64,000 nt of DNA from Desulfurococcus mucosus DSM 2162 (GTDB lineage: Archaea; Thermoproteota; Thermoprotei_A; Sulfolobales; Desulfurococcaceae). The stretch spans positions 1,116,001 to 1,180,000 of the forward strand of contig NC_014961.1 of the NCBI RefSeq assembly GCF_000186365.1. The letters run 5' to 3'. The translations under genes and the position numbers were made by a program. Below are positions 45,387 to 52,542 of the stretch, one piece after another (position 1 is the stretch's first letter; the number at the start of each line of letters is the position of its first letter). The notes beneath the pieces were generated by a model. It was given only the letters and a program-made list of their open reading frames with translations. It was not told the origin of the DNA and ran no database searches.

Positions 45387-46325
45387 GTGGCGGTCTTGAC
45401 CAAGGCATTAGAGGTCTCAGACCTCTGGGTTGAATACAGGGGCCTCCATGATAAGCCTGTCCAAGCCCTTAGAGGAGTCTCCCTGAGTATTGAGAAGAGG
45501 GAAGTAGTCGCAGTCATGGGTCCAAATGGATCCGGGAAATCCACGTTGCTTAGAAGCGTCATAGGGCTTGAGAAGCCGTCAAAGGGCTTCGTGAGGCTGC
45601 TGGGCACCGAGCCCCAGGATGCATTAGGGAAGATAGCGTACCTGCCTGAAGCCGATTGCCTAGCCCCCTATATGACGGGGTTGGAGAACGCGGTGTTCCT
45701 CGCCGGGTTGACTGGACTCGGAAGAGGATACCTTGATAAAGCGGTGTCGGTGGCCGAGGAGCTGGGGCTTTCACGCCTGGACCTCAAGAGGCTTGTGAAG
45801 AAATACTCTATGGGTATGAAGAGGTTGCTGGCCATCTCCCTTCTCTTGGCGATGGATAGGGAGCTCTACATTATGGATGAACCCACGGCAGGGCTTGATC
45901 CCGTTAAAAGGCCCAGTGTACTAGAGGCATTCCACGCAGCTAAATCCAATGGTGCAACAGTGGTTTTCACAACACATATAGGGGTCGACGCTGAGAAGGC
46001 GGATAAAGTGGTGTTCATGCACTCTGGGAGAGTGGTGGACTATGCTAGGCCTGTTGAGCTAGTTGAAAAGTACGCTGGAAGGCTAGGGGTTTTAGTAGCC
46101 AGGGGACTTGGAGCAAGGAGGGCTGTAGGCGAGCTGAAGCTACATGGGTTTACAGCTGAGGAGGTGGCTGAAGGCGTTAGAGTAGTTGCACCCCTCGACA
46201 AGCTGGGAGATGCCGAGGAGTTGTTGAAGAGGCTTATGCCGGAGGCCACGCTGGTCAGGGAGCCGCCTAGCCTCGAAGACGCCTTCAGAGCCGCGGTGGT
46301 GGTTGAGGGTGGGGAGGGCCGCTAG
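45387..46325 (+). CDS. ABC transporter ATP-binding protein
   Basis: A 312-aa ABC ATPase: Walker A MGPNGSGKSTLLRSVIGL, Walker B LYIMDEPTAGLDPVKRP, H-loop VVFTTHIGVDAEKAD. The signature is weak (KYSMGMKRLLAISLLLAM instead of LSGGQ), as in some ABC-2 exporters. The C-terminal 80 residues form an extra domain. The permease gene overlaps its 3' end by about 23 nt. A CTTTAAATAAC promoter is about 35 nt upstream. The substrate is unknown. Confidence 0.92.
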   Translation: MAVLTKALEVSDLWVEYRGLHDKPVQALRGVSLSIEKREVVAVMGPNGSGKSTLLRSVIGLEKPSKGFVRLLGTEPQDALGKIAYLPEADCLAPYMTGLENAVFLAGLTGLGRGYLDKAVSVAEELGLSRLDLKRLVKKYSMGMKRLLAISLLLAMDRELYIMDEPTAGLDPVKRPSVLEAFHAAKSNGATVVFTTHIGVDAEKADKVVFMHSGRVVDYARPVELVEKYAGRLGVLVARGLGARRAVGELKLHGFTAEEVAEGVRVVAPLDKLGDAEELLKRLMPEATLVREPPSLEDAFRAAVVVEGGEGR

Positions 46326-47100
46326 AACCGCATGGGTTTTCGCATACAAGGAGCTATTGGAGAGCATAAGGGATCCCACGAACCTGTTTTGGACGCTTGG
46401 ATGGCCAGCTATCTGGACACTCATAGCCAACACAGCTTTCGTGCCTGAGGGCCCCTATGCTGCTGAAGCCAAGTGGGGTGCAACATTGCAAATGGTGGCT
46501 TTCTCAGCGATGAGTATAGGTATGGCAACGCTCCCGGGCTCCATCCTCGCTGATAGAGTCAGAGGTCTCTTCGAACTCCTCTTCCCACTAAGGCACAGTA
46601 AGCTGGCGGAGGTTGCTGGAAGACTCATGGGCCTCACGCTCTACTCAACTATTGCTGCAGCTGTGGTCCTGGCCACCGGTGTGGCACTGGGGGCAAGGTA
46701 TACTGGTGTAACCATTCAAGAGGCTCTTTCCGCATCCCTCTTTATCCTCCTGATACTGTTAGCATCATGCGGCGTCGGCTTAATCCTGGTGCCCATGGGC
46801 AGGGCTAGCATAGCAGCAGGCATATCGCTAGCGGTGGTTACCTCAGCCGTGTCCGGCGTCTTCACACCTTACTTCGCACTCAGCGAGAACCTAAAAGCCT
46901 TCTCGAGAACCTGGCCTGTGTCAAGCAACCTCCACGTTGCGAAATACTTCCTGTCCCGGGGAGAAGTCGAACACTTATACGACTTCAACCCTGGAAGCCC
47001 ATTATACGTACTCTACGCTGCCTCTTCATCACTAGTACTATTCTTAACGGGAGTATCAATATACACCCTCTACTATAGGAGACTCCACAGAAGATGGTAG
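46303..47100 (+). CDS. ABC-2 type transporter permease
   Basis: A 265-aa membrane protein with about six hydrophobic segments. The start region AWVFAYKELLESIRDPTNLF is the typical ABC-2 permease amphipathic lead-in; FELLFPLRHSKLAEVAGRLM is the conserved loop. It overlaps the ATPase gene, so the two make one exporter. Start TTG at 46,303 or GTG at 46,309. Confidence 0.88.
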   Translation: MRVGRAARTAWVFAYKELLESIRDPTNLFWTLGWPAIWTLIANTAFVPEGPYAAEAKWGATLQMVAFSAMSIGMATLPGSILADRVRGLFELLFPLRHSKLAEVAGRLMGLTLYSTIAAAVVLATGVALGARYTGVTIQEALSASLFILLILLASCGVGLILVPMGRASIAAGISLAVVTSAVSGVFTPYFALSENLKAFSRTWPVSSNLHVAKYFLSRGEVEHLYDFNPGSPLYVLYAASSSLVLFLTGVSIYTLYYRRLHRRW

Positions 47101-47101
47101 T

Positions 47102-47212
47102 GCTCCCCCGCCCTAAAGACTGAGAGCTCCCCGTTCAGGGGTTCACTAGTTTCCCCTGCATCCATCCGGGTTTACAACCGAAAGCCTCGTCTTTCAAGGC
47201 GGGGATGAAGGT
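47102..47212. mobile_element. MITE-like element bounded by hairpin-family ends
   Basis: About 110 bp starting TCCCCCGCCCTAAAGAC and ending GTCTTTCAAGGCGGGGATG: imperfect terminal inverted repeats from the dispersed hairpin family. The inner part (GGTTCACTAGTTTCCCCTGCA, then CCGGGTTTACA) matches the copies at 47,373-47,446 and 63,477-63,547. The right hairpin is at 47,185-47,204. No ORF inside. Likely a non-autonomous remnant of an IS200/IS605-like element. Confidence 0.55.
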
Positions 47213-47372
47213 TTATAGGCTTGTTTTTTTATGTATGGGTAATGGTGATGGGGAAACGTATTTAGCGGTGAGGGGGCTGCAACCCCTCGTTCACGAGGGG
47301 TTGTTCCCGAGCAGAGACAACCAGATGGGGGGATCTCTGACCACCCCCACTGCCCCGCAAATGACAGATGTA

Positions 47373-47446
47373 AACCCGAACAAATGCGGGGAACCCATGA
47401 ACCGCCCTAAAGGAAACCCCCTTTTAGGGCGGAGAGGAGGTCAGAC
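47373..47446 (-). repeat. Dispersed hairpin repeat, long form (copy 6)
   Basis: On the minus strand: GTCTGACCTCCTCTCCGCCC, hairpin CCGCCCTAAA/TTTAGGGCGG, then GGGTTCCCCGCATTTGTTCG. This whole 70-nt unit also occurs at 63,477-63,547. Nearby on the plus strand is a perfect 9-bp hairpin AACCCCTCG/CGAGGGGTT (about 47,280-47,301). Confidence 0.65.
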
Positions 47447-47481
47447 TCCTCATCTACAGGGCAGACGATGCAACTAGGGAT

Positions 47482-47548
47482 CCCTGATTTCACCGTTTGC
47501 CCCTAGATATTCATCCTCATCTATTTATGTTCGATCATATCTAGGGGC
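47482..47548 (+). repeat. Paired ~48-nt repeat, copy 2, with a 12-bp inverted repeat
   Basis: 47,482-47,532 matches 39,474-39,522. Here it also carries a perfect inverted repeat GCCCCTAGATAT (47,499-47,510) / ATATCTAGGGGC (47,537-47,548) around a 26-nt loop containing CTATTTATG, which could be a TATA box for a plus-strand transcript. Confidence 0.55.
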
Positions 47549-47767
47549 TTTCTCCTCGCCCACGCCTTCACAGGGCAGCCAAGCCGCCTCCGGCGCGGGT
47601 TCACTGGGCATGGGGCCGAACGGCACGCGGCCCTCCGCCAGGCTTCCCAGAGGCCCCAAGGGGCTTGGAGCACTGCTCCCATCGCCCCGTGGGGCCTGCC
47701 CCGGCTCACGCGTCACAGCCAGGGCACCCCGGTTAGACTCCACAAGCCTATCTCATTGATCATCATC
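47548..47767 (-). ncRNA. GC-rich, promoter-equipped stretch; possible structured RNA
   Basis: About 220 nt of unusually GC-rich sequence with many short stems on the minus strand (for example GGAGC/GCTCC, GGGCCG/CGGCCC, CCGC/GCGG). A strong TATA, GTTTATAAGT, lies at 47,800-47,791, and ATGATGA starts 25 nt downstream. ORFs here are low-complexity and unconvincing. I could not match it to SRP RNA (no helix-8 GGAA/AGCAG motif) or to RNase P RNA. It may be an unrecognised RNA gene or element debris. Confidence 0.35.
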
Positions 47768-47856
47768 CAGGGGAAACATGCAGCACCAAGACTTATAAAC
47801 GTTTTCACCAGTCATTTAAATGGTAACAGCCCACTCACTACATTTAAACCCTTTAT

Positions 47857-47890
47857 CCATGCCCTGAAAACCCGGGGCTTTCAGCTGTAA
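47857..47890. repeat. Dispersed hairpin repeat, degenerate (copy 7)
   Basis: CATGCCCTGAAAACCCGGGG followed by CTTTCAGCTGTAA fits the 3' half of the family consensus (GAGGCTTYCAGTTGTAA) but the stem is broken. Between here and 48,029 I see nothing else recognisable. Confidence 0.4.
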
Positions 47891-48029
47891 CAGTATCAGC
47901 CTTCCGGTTCCCATGCCTCCCAAGGTCGCTGCAGCCGGTTCCAGGCTTTGGGGAGTCCTTGGCAACTATCTTTATGCTAGAAGGTGCGTCTACATGTGCC
48001 TCAGCGATCCATAGTAGTTAGGTCTACCA

Positions 48030-48149
48030 ATGTATAAGCCGGTGTTGATGACCCTGTTGATCCTCATGCAACGTGACTCGAGGAATCCCCTGGGGATACT
48101 GGTAGCCTGCTCCCTTGCCACGGCTGAAGCAGTGTTGACCCTGTTTTAA
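48030..48149 (+). CDS. Possible small hydrophobic protein, 39 aa
   Basis: ATG-to-TAA frame reading MYKPVLMTLLILMQRDSRNP, then LGILVACSLATAEAVLTLF: two short hydrophobic stretches separated by a charged turn. It converges on the prepilin peptidase gene (4-nt overlap). There is no clear Shine-Dalgarno. It could be a real membrane microprotein or the remnant of a larger gene. Confidence 0.3.
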   Translation: MYKPVLMTLLILMQRDSRNPLGILVACSLATAEAVLTLF

Positions 48150-48940
48150 GAAGTGAGCCCAGCTATGTGTTTTATCAGTGCGAGCACCGGGGCGTCTCCT
48201 ATAATGAGGAATGCTGCCACTCCTATTGTCAATGGTATTATGTAGGGGACCCCGTAGGAGACCCATATGACTGTGTCGGCTGAAATAGTCCCTGCCTCAA
48301 CCAGCTTCCTGAACAACTCCCTGTAGACTCCTGGATCCTCTTCTACACTATAGTGTAGCCTGTAAACCGTCACCGTCTCCCCGTCGCCGGCCTCTATTAG
48401 CGTTAAAGGATAGTAGAACCGGGTTTCAATGAAGTCGGCGACCCTCATGGGTCTCGCTATGAAGGGGTATATGAGCCTGTACTTCAATGGCATACCCTTG
48501 AGCAGGTTGCGGTGCACTATAACAGTGTAGGATGCGTAGAGAAGTGATATCAGTACCACGGAGACCGTTGAGTACAGGACTATCGGTATCAACGGGGGGA
48601 GAAGCGACCTAGGGAGGAAGCCAGCGCGGGGCGGCGACGGGTACAGCATGAAGAGTGATGCGACAACATACACGTCTCCCTCACCCATTAACCCTGTATA
48701 GTAGAGCAGTGTGAACGTCAACGGGACGACCGCGGAGAAAACCATGTAGACAGGGTCGAAGCCGTGGAGCATTAACGTGGCTGCCAGGAAGACGGCTGAG
48801 CCCCCTGTGAACAAGTATACTAGTCTATCGCTTATCTCACGGCTCCTATAGTCCTGGAGCGAGAACACCCCTAGGAAGACAAGGGTGTACACCGCCTTAA
48901 CCGCTTCAAGCAGGTTCACCGGATCCCACAGGGGCTGCAT
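48146..48940 (-). CDS. Type IV prepilin / preflagellin peptidase (A24 family)
   Basis: A 264-aa aspartyl protease of the FlaK/TFPP group that removes signal peptides from archaellins or pilins. The two catalytic Asp regions are visible: SLQDYRSREISDRLVY near the N-terminus and GLMGEGDVYVVASLF (GxGD). About six membrane segments, plus a soluble insertion and a C-terminal membrane anchor. No pilin gene is nearby, so the substrate is not evident. Confidence 0.9.
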   Translation of the reverse strand: MQPLWDPVNLLEAVKAVYTLVFLGVFSLQDYRSREISDRLVYLFTGGSAVFLAATLMLHGFDPVYMVFSAVVPLTFTLLYYTGLMGEGDVYVVASLFMLYPSPPRAGFLPRSLLPPLIPIVLYSTVSVVLISLLYASYTVIVHRNLLKGMPLKYRLIYPFIARPMRVADFIETRFYYPLTLIEAGDGETVTVYRLHYSVEEDPGVYRELFRKLVEAGTISADTVIWVSYGVPYIIPLTIGVAAFLIIGDAPVLALIKHIAGLTS

Positions 48941-49030
48941 ACACGTCTACCAGGAGCCTGAATACAGTGGACCCGGGGTAAAAAAACAAGCATTTTATCC
49001 TCAACCCGTAATACAGTGTCACCGGGAGCC

Positions 49031-49588
49031 ATGTGCAGCCGGGTCTCAGATATGAGGATCCTCTGGAACCCATGGAGATACGAGTACATAAGGCGGTTCA
49101 GCACCGGGGATGAGAAGAGCGGGGAATGCCTCTTCTGCAGGCTGAAGACAGCGGTGGATGAGGAGGCCTTGATCCTCCACCGTGGGAGACACTCCTTCAT
49201 AGTCCTAAACGCATACCCCTATAACTCAGGGCATGTAATGGTGGCACCCTACAGGCATGTAGGCAGCCTGGAGGATTTGAGCGATGAAGAACTACTCGAG
49301 ATAATGCAGCTGGTCAAACTCTCCATGAGGGTTATTAGGAAGGCGTTTAACCCGGATGGATTCAACATAGGGGTTAACATAGGTAGGGTTGCAGGGGCAG
49401 GTGTACCGGGGCACGTACACGTCCACGTGGTGCCCCGCTGGGTCGGTGACACGAACTTCATGGGTGTAATAGCCGGGGCTAAAACCCTCCCCGTAAGCCT
49501 CCAGGAATCATACTCGATGCTTAGGAAGGCCCTCACAGAGATAACGGGGGGATCAAATGGTATCCACGAGGGATCTAGTGATAGTTGA
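49031..49588 (+). CDS. HIT family nucleotide hydrolase/transferase
   Basis: A 185-aa histidine-triad protein. N-terminal zinc-like ECLFCRLK, then NAYPYNSGHVMVAPYRHVG, and the catalytic triad GHVHVHVVPRWVGDTNFMG. Family members cleave nucleoside phosphoramidates or dinucleoside polyphosphates. The first codon is uncertain (GTG 49,016, ATG 49,031 or ATG 49,052). A CATTTTATCC TATA-like element is about 40 nt upstream. The 3' end overlaps a small gene. Confidence 0.92.
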   Translation: MCSRVSDMRILWNPWRYEYIRRFSTGDEKSGECLFCRLKTAVDEEALILHRGRHSFIVLNAYPYNSGHVMVAPYRHVGSLEDLSDEELLEIMQLVKLSMRVIRKAFNPDGFNIGVNIGRVAGAGVPGHVHVHVVPRWVGDTNFMGVIAGAKTLPVSLQESYSMLRKALTEITGGSNGIHEGSSDS

Positions 49589-49778
49589 AAAATACGGGTC
49601 CCTGGGTACCCAGCGCTACAGGATCTGTGTTAAAGGAACAAACATACTCGTCAACGTGGAGGCGTATAGCGATGAAGAAGCCCTCCACAGGGCGCTGGAA
49701 ATACTTGGCGAAATAGGGTTAACCGATGAAGCATTGGAGAACGTGAGGAGGAGGGTGGGGGATAAGGCGAGGTGTTAA
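49557..49778 (+). CDS. Small hypothetical protein, 73 aa
   Basis: Starts inside the HIT gene (32-nt overlap) after a GGGGGG ribosome-binding sequence. Reads as beta-beta-alpha-alpha (LVIVEKYGSLGTQRYRICVK, then NVEAYSDEEALHRALEILGE). It is probably coupled to the HIT gene. I do not recognise the family. Confidence 0.55.
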   Translation: MVSTRDLVIVEKYGSLGTQRYRICVKGTNILVNVEAYSDEEALHRALEILGEIGLTDEALENVRRRVGDKARC

Positions 49779-49931
49779 CTGGATAGTGCTTGAAGCATAC
49801 CAGCCTTTCAAGACAGTTGAAGTATTTAAATACGGTGCAGGCACTGAGACTAAGGTGAGGGGCTACCCCACGGCAATGACTGCCATGCAGAGGGTGAACG
49901 CGAATCATTTAAACAGGGATCCCTGGATGAG

Positions 49932-49998
49932 TCCCGATGAGGACCACTTGCCCCCAAGCGACCACTAGGGGATGAAGAAATTACCGCGGACTGAGGCC
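49932..49998 (+). ncRNA. Box C/D sRNA candidate 2 (16S 530-loop guide)
   Basis: Weak box C CGATGAGG (about 49,935-49,942), then C' ATGAAGA (49,972-49,978), a 12-nt guide AATTACCGCGGA, and box D CTGA (49,991-49,994). Ten guide bases are complementary to the universally conserved 16S CCGCGGUAAU. A TATA-like CATTTAAAC at 49,903-49,911 is about 25 nt before box C. The N+5 rule points to the C in CCG[C]GG. It overlaps the end of a doubtful 60-aa frame. D' is not clear. Confidence 0.6.
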
Positions 49999-50049
49999 TC
50001 TCGAGGCGGGAGGCCTACATGGATGGATAAACTCTTGCTTCAACCGGTT

Positions 50050-50109
50050 TCAGGATGAGGTGGCCCTCGATCACTGATGGAGTGATGAGGGCAGGGTTTA
50101 GCCGATACC
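50050..50109 (+). ncRNA. Box C/D sRNA candidate 3
   Basis: C-like ATGAGGT (from 50,054), 12-nt guide GGCCCTCGATCA, D' CTGA, spacer TGGA, C' GTGATGA, guide GGCAGGGTTTAG, D variant CCGA. The internal D'/C' boxes are perfect and the outer ones weak. A TATA-like GGATAAAC (50,025-50,032) is spaced about right. I know no rRNA match for either guide. Confidence 0.5.
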
Positions 50110-50112
50110 CAA

Positions 50113-50358
50113 CTATATTTTCTTCGCCCTGGCTTTCTCCCTCTGCTCGTTCAACTCGTTGAACTCGTCTATAAGCTTCCTAGCGTAGGGCAGGAACTCG
50201 TCGGCAGGCATTCTCTCGGCTAGCGCCCTGAGGAACTTGGAGGCGCATCTAGAGCTATGGAACTCCAGGGTTAAACCATCCTTCACTACAACTATGCCCT
50301 GCCCCTCTGGGAAAACCCTCCCGCAGACCACGCATCTATGCCTGCGGCTGGCACTCAC
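50113..50358 (-). CDS. TRASH/L24e-like zinc-finger protein, 81 aa
   Basis: N-terminal finger CVVCGRVFPEGQGIVVV followed by FHSSRCASKFLRAL has the treble-clef (TRASH/YHS, L24e-like) pattern, here with CxxC and a later Cys. The C-terminal half is a charged helix (LIDEFNELNEQREKARAKKI). The start overlaps the 3' end of the upstream membrane-protein gene by 23 nt, so they are co-expressed. The role may be metal sensing or ribosome-related; not determined. Confidence 0.7.
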   Translation of the reverse strand: MSASRRHRCVVCGRVFPEGQGIVVVKDGLTLEFHSSRCASKFLRALAERMPADEFLPYARKLIDEFNELNEQREKARAKKI

Positions 50359-51061
50359 CTAGACCAGCCTCCCGCAGCTTTTCAACGAGCCTCCCGACTT
50401 CAAGCGTGTAGAGCCTTGTAAGGGTTGCCTTGCTCTTAGAGTTCCTGAGCTCCACGAACTTCCTCTCCTGCTCGGCGTTGAAGCACACGTCCTGCGTGAA
50501 CTGTATGAACTGCCTCTCATCCAGTACAACCCCCTTCCTGTACACGGCGAAGGATCTCGCCGAGAACACTGGTTGCACCGGTTGCTGCCCGCGCATCAAC
50601 AGGTATCTGGAGCCCTGCATAACGCCTATGAAGAACATGTACATGCCCAGGTACCTTACGAAGTTGTCTAGGAGGTTGCTCTCCGTGAGCCCTGTTCTCT
50701 CAGCGATGAAGGGCCATATGTATTCACTGTACACTGGGAGCAGTATGAACACTAGGAAGACCATGGAGAGATTCAGGAACATGAGCTTCATCTGCCTGCC
50801 CATCTCGGCCTGCAGCATCTTATCCGTCAACATTGCTTGGACAGCATTCGGCTCCTTGAAGATCGGGGAGCCCAGCTCGCTCCTGGGGGGAACCTTCATG
50901 GATCTAGCCGTAGCCTTCATGGCGAGCACCATGAAGACTATGAAGTATAGTAGGAATATTACGAAGGCGTACTGAGGCACCACCGCTGAGACAAGCGCGA
51001 ACAACAATATGGAGACAGCCTGCACCAGTATCGTTGTCCTCCTTGAAAACGGACTGGACAC
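50336..51061 (-). CDS. Membrane protein, DUF2208-like (EMC3-like layout)
   Basis: A 241-aa protein with two N-terminal membrane segments (about 8-28 and 30-48), a cytosolic linker with an amphipathic helix, then two more (about 98-118 and 135-155), and a C-terminal cytosolic domain (QERKFVELRNSKSKATLTRL). It resembles the crenarchaeal DUF2208 group; the layout also recalls EMC3/DUF106, so a membrane-insertion role is possible. The assignment is from memory of the family and topology only. Confidence 0.55.
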   Translation of the reverse strand: MSSPFSRRTTILVQAVSILLFALVSAVVPQYAFVIFLLYFIVFMVLAMKATARSMKVPPRSELGSPIFKEPNAVQAMLTDKMLQAEMGRQMKLMFLNLSMVFLVFILLPVYSEYIWPFIAERTGLTESNLLDNFVRYLGMYMFFIGVMQGSRYLLMRGQQPVQPVFSARSFAVYRKGVVLDERQFIQFTQDVCFNAEQERKFVELRNSKSKATLTRLYTLEVGRLVEKLREAGLGECQPQA

Positions 51062-51142
51062 ACCACTACACCCCTTTCACATACCACCTCACAATACCTA
51101 CGGCTCGAACCCTTAATAACTCCTAGTCAACATTAAGTTATA

Positions 51143-51199
51143 GCAGATGATGAATCGCCACTTCACGGAGACGTGAAGAAGGTCCGTGTTTCTGACACC
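51143..51199 (+). ncRNA. Box C/D sRNA candidate 4 (23S guide)
   Basis: Box C ATGATGA (51,147-51,153), 12-nt guide ATCGCCACTTCA, D' CGGA, spacer GACG, C' TGAAGA, 12-nt guide AGGTCCGTGTTT, box D CTGA (51,192-51,195). The second guide is complementary over 11 nt to the conserved LSU stretch AAACACGGACC. TATA-like CTTAATAAC at 51,112-51,120 ends 27 nt before box C. N+5 predicts methylation of the A in AAAC[A]CGG. This is the standard dual-guide layout. Confidence 0.82.
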
Positions 51200-51336
51200 A
51201 CATTAAAAACAAGCGGAAAACACCGGCTCACACACTAGGCATCAACAAAGCAACACCAAGCCCCAGCCCGAGACACCATTGAACACGTAGATGAACCCCG
51301 AAGACATGGAAGCCTATGCAGGGATCCCTGGGGTTC

Positions 51337-51365
51337 CTGCAGCCCTAAGTGTGCAAGGGCTGCAG
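51337..51365 (+). other. Perfect 10-bp hairpin in a long intergenic stretch
   Basis: CTGCAGCCCT (51,337-51,346) pairs with AGGGCTGCAG (51,356-51,365) around a 9-nt loop. A second dyad CCATTCA/TGAATGG lies near 51,388-51,417. No gene is convincing from 51,200 to 51,890; these hairpins may be element remnants. Confidence 0.4.
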
Positions 51366-51899
51366 CGTCAGGGGGCTCCCCTCTTCCATTCAAAAACGAA
51401 TAGGGACATGAATGGAGCATAGATGCTGCACAAGATATCAAACACCACTTATCCCCCGGAGACACGCGGTCCTTCTTTACCCCTCTTTGCCACCCGGTAT
51501 ATGTAGATCGATTTCTTCACAACTCCGCCCCTGGCAAGGTTATGAAGAAGACCTAGAGCCGGCTCCCCTAAACCCCGCGTTGAAGCAAACCCCGCGGAAA
51601 CCTCCTACACCGATGGTTCCTACATGGATTAAACATGGAGATCCCGCCACCCCGGGCTGGCGCCTGTCAGCCTGCTCGGCACATCTTCCGTGGCCGCCTA
51701 GCTCAAGGTGTTGTCGCGACGGGGCTGTTGGTGGTGTTCCAGTAGTGGATATTTGTGAGCTGGGTGGGTCCCGTACTGTTGGCTGTTGGATACGGCGGCT
51801 GCCTGTAATCCTGAGGCTGTGGCCCGTGGGCTCTGTGCGAGGCAGGGGCCCTGGGTGTGAATGAATATAAGGAGGGGTGGGAATGATCGTGGTGTAGAG

Positions 51900-51956
51900 C
51901 TTGGTGATGAGGAGTCTCTCCCTGATTCATTGATGAGGTTATCCCCGTCTGAACTA
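51900..51956 (+). ncRNA. Box C/D sRNA candidate 5 (23S guide)
   Basis: All four boxes are perfect: C GTGATGA (51,904-51,910), guide GGAGTCTCTCC, D' CTGA (51,922-51,925), spacer TTCAT, C' TGATGA (51,931-51,936), guide GGTTATCCCCGT, D CTGA (51,949-51,952). The second guide is complementary over 10 nt to the conserved 23S CGGGGAUAAC next to the peptidyl-transferase centre. The TATA-like GAATATAAGG (51,862-51,871) is about 30 nt before box C. N+5 points to the G in CGG[G]GAU. Confidence 0.85.
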
Positions 51957-51974
51957 AACTTGGGGGGGCTGGGT

Positions 51975-52466
51975 ATGGAGGGGTCTCTCAGCGTGCTGGT
52001 CGACGTCCTGTGTGAGCCGGGGAGGCTTGCGAAGCTGGAGAAGCATCTTAGAAGCATGGGGTTTGCTACACGTATACTTTCACCGGATACTCTGAGGGTG
52101 GTTCAGAGGATGCGTCTCAGGGACCCCGGTGACGCTTTAAGCATGCTCTTCAACGCGTTGAAGTCCTCGTCTATGTTAACCAGGAGGATCTGTGTTGAGG
52201 CCTGGGTTCTCCTCCCCTCTGAAGCAGTAGCCGGGGACACGGTGTTGAACACGGGAAGCGGCTTCCTCTACGTTAGGAAGGGTAGGCGAGGCATGGCCGT
52301 GGTCAAGGTGGTGTGGGGCAGTGTAAATCCATATGTGAAGCCCCCGCCTGGAAGCGCTATGAGGAAGTGCGTGGAGCCAACGGGCCTCCAGGGCCTTGAG
52401 GAGGAGCTGCGTGGGAGATTGGCGGATATCGCCAGCCTACCGGGGGCTGCCGCACCCCGGGGCTGA
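51975..52466 (+). CDS. Hypothetical protein, 163 aa
   Basis: Unknown function; a soluble alpha/beta protein (LVDVLCEPGRLAKLEKHLRS, then MGFATRILSPDTLRVVQRM). The frame is open from 51,861, but that part contains a box C/D sRNA and its promoter, so I place the start at ATG 51,975, just after a G-rich ribosome-binding stretch. The first half looks like a small ferredoxin-like or ACT-like fold. Confidence 0.5.
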   Translation: MEGSLSVLVDVLCEPGRLAKLEKHLRSMGFATRILSPDTLRVVQRMRLRDPGDALSMLFNALKSSSMLTRRICVEAWVLLPSEAVAGDTVLNTGSGFLYVRKGRRGMAVVKVVWGSVNPYVKPPPGSAMRKCVEPTGLQGLEEELRGRLADIASLPGAAAPRG

Positions 52467-52542
52467 CCCCGGAGGCTTCATCAGACAGGGTTCGTTAATG
52501 CTCATCCCGCTGCACACGGTCACCTGGATAGGGCGTTCATCA

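Noticed and set aside
47205-47477. A 90-aa open frame on the plus strand
   Set aside because: It spans the hairpin repeats and has repetitive, low-complexity composition in its second half; there is no recognisable domain or ribosome-binding site.
47521-47743. Two overlapping minus-strand frames of 62 and 72 aa
   Set aside because: They are by-products of GC-rich sequence (Pro, Arg and Ala rich), with no domain; the region looks more like structured RNA or debris.
47490-47767. SRP (7S) RNA
   Set aside because: The essential helix-8 pattern (CAGG, GGAA-type tetraloop, AGCAG) is not present in the right arrangement on either strand.
49786-49968. A 60-aa frame on the plus strand
   Set aside because: It contains a palindromic TATA-like GTATTTAAATAC and its 3' end overlaps an sRNA candidate; no domain or clear start signal.
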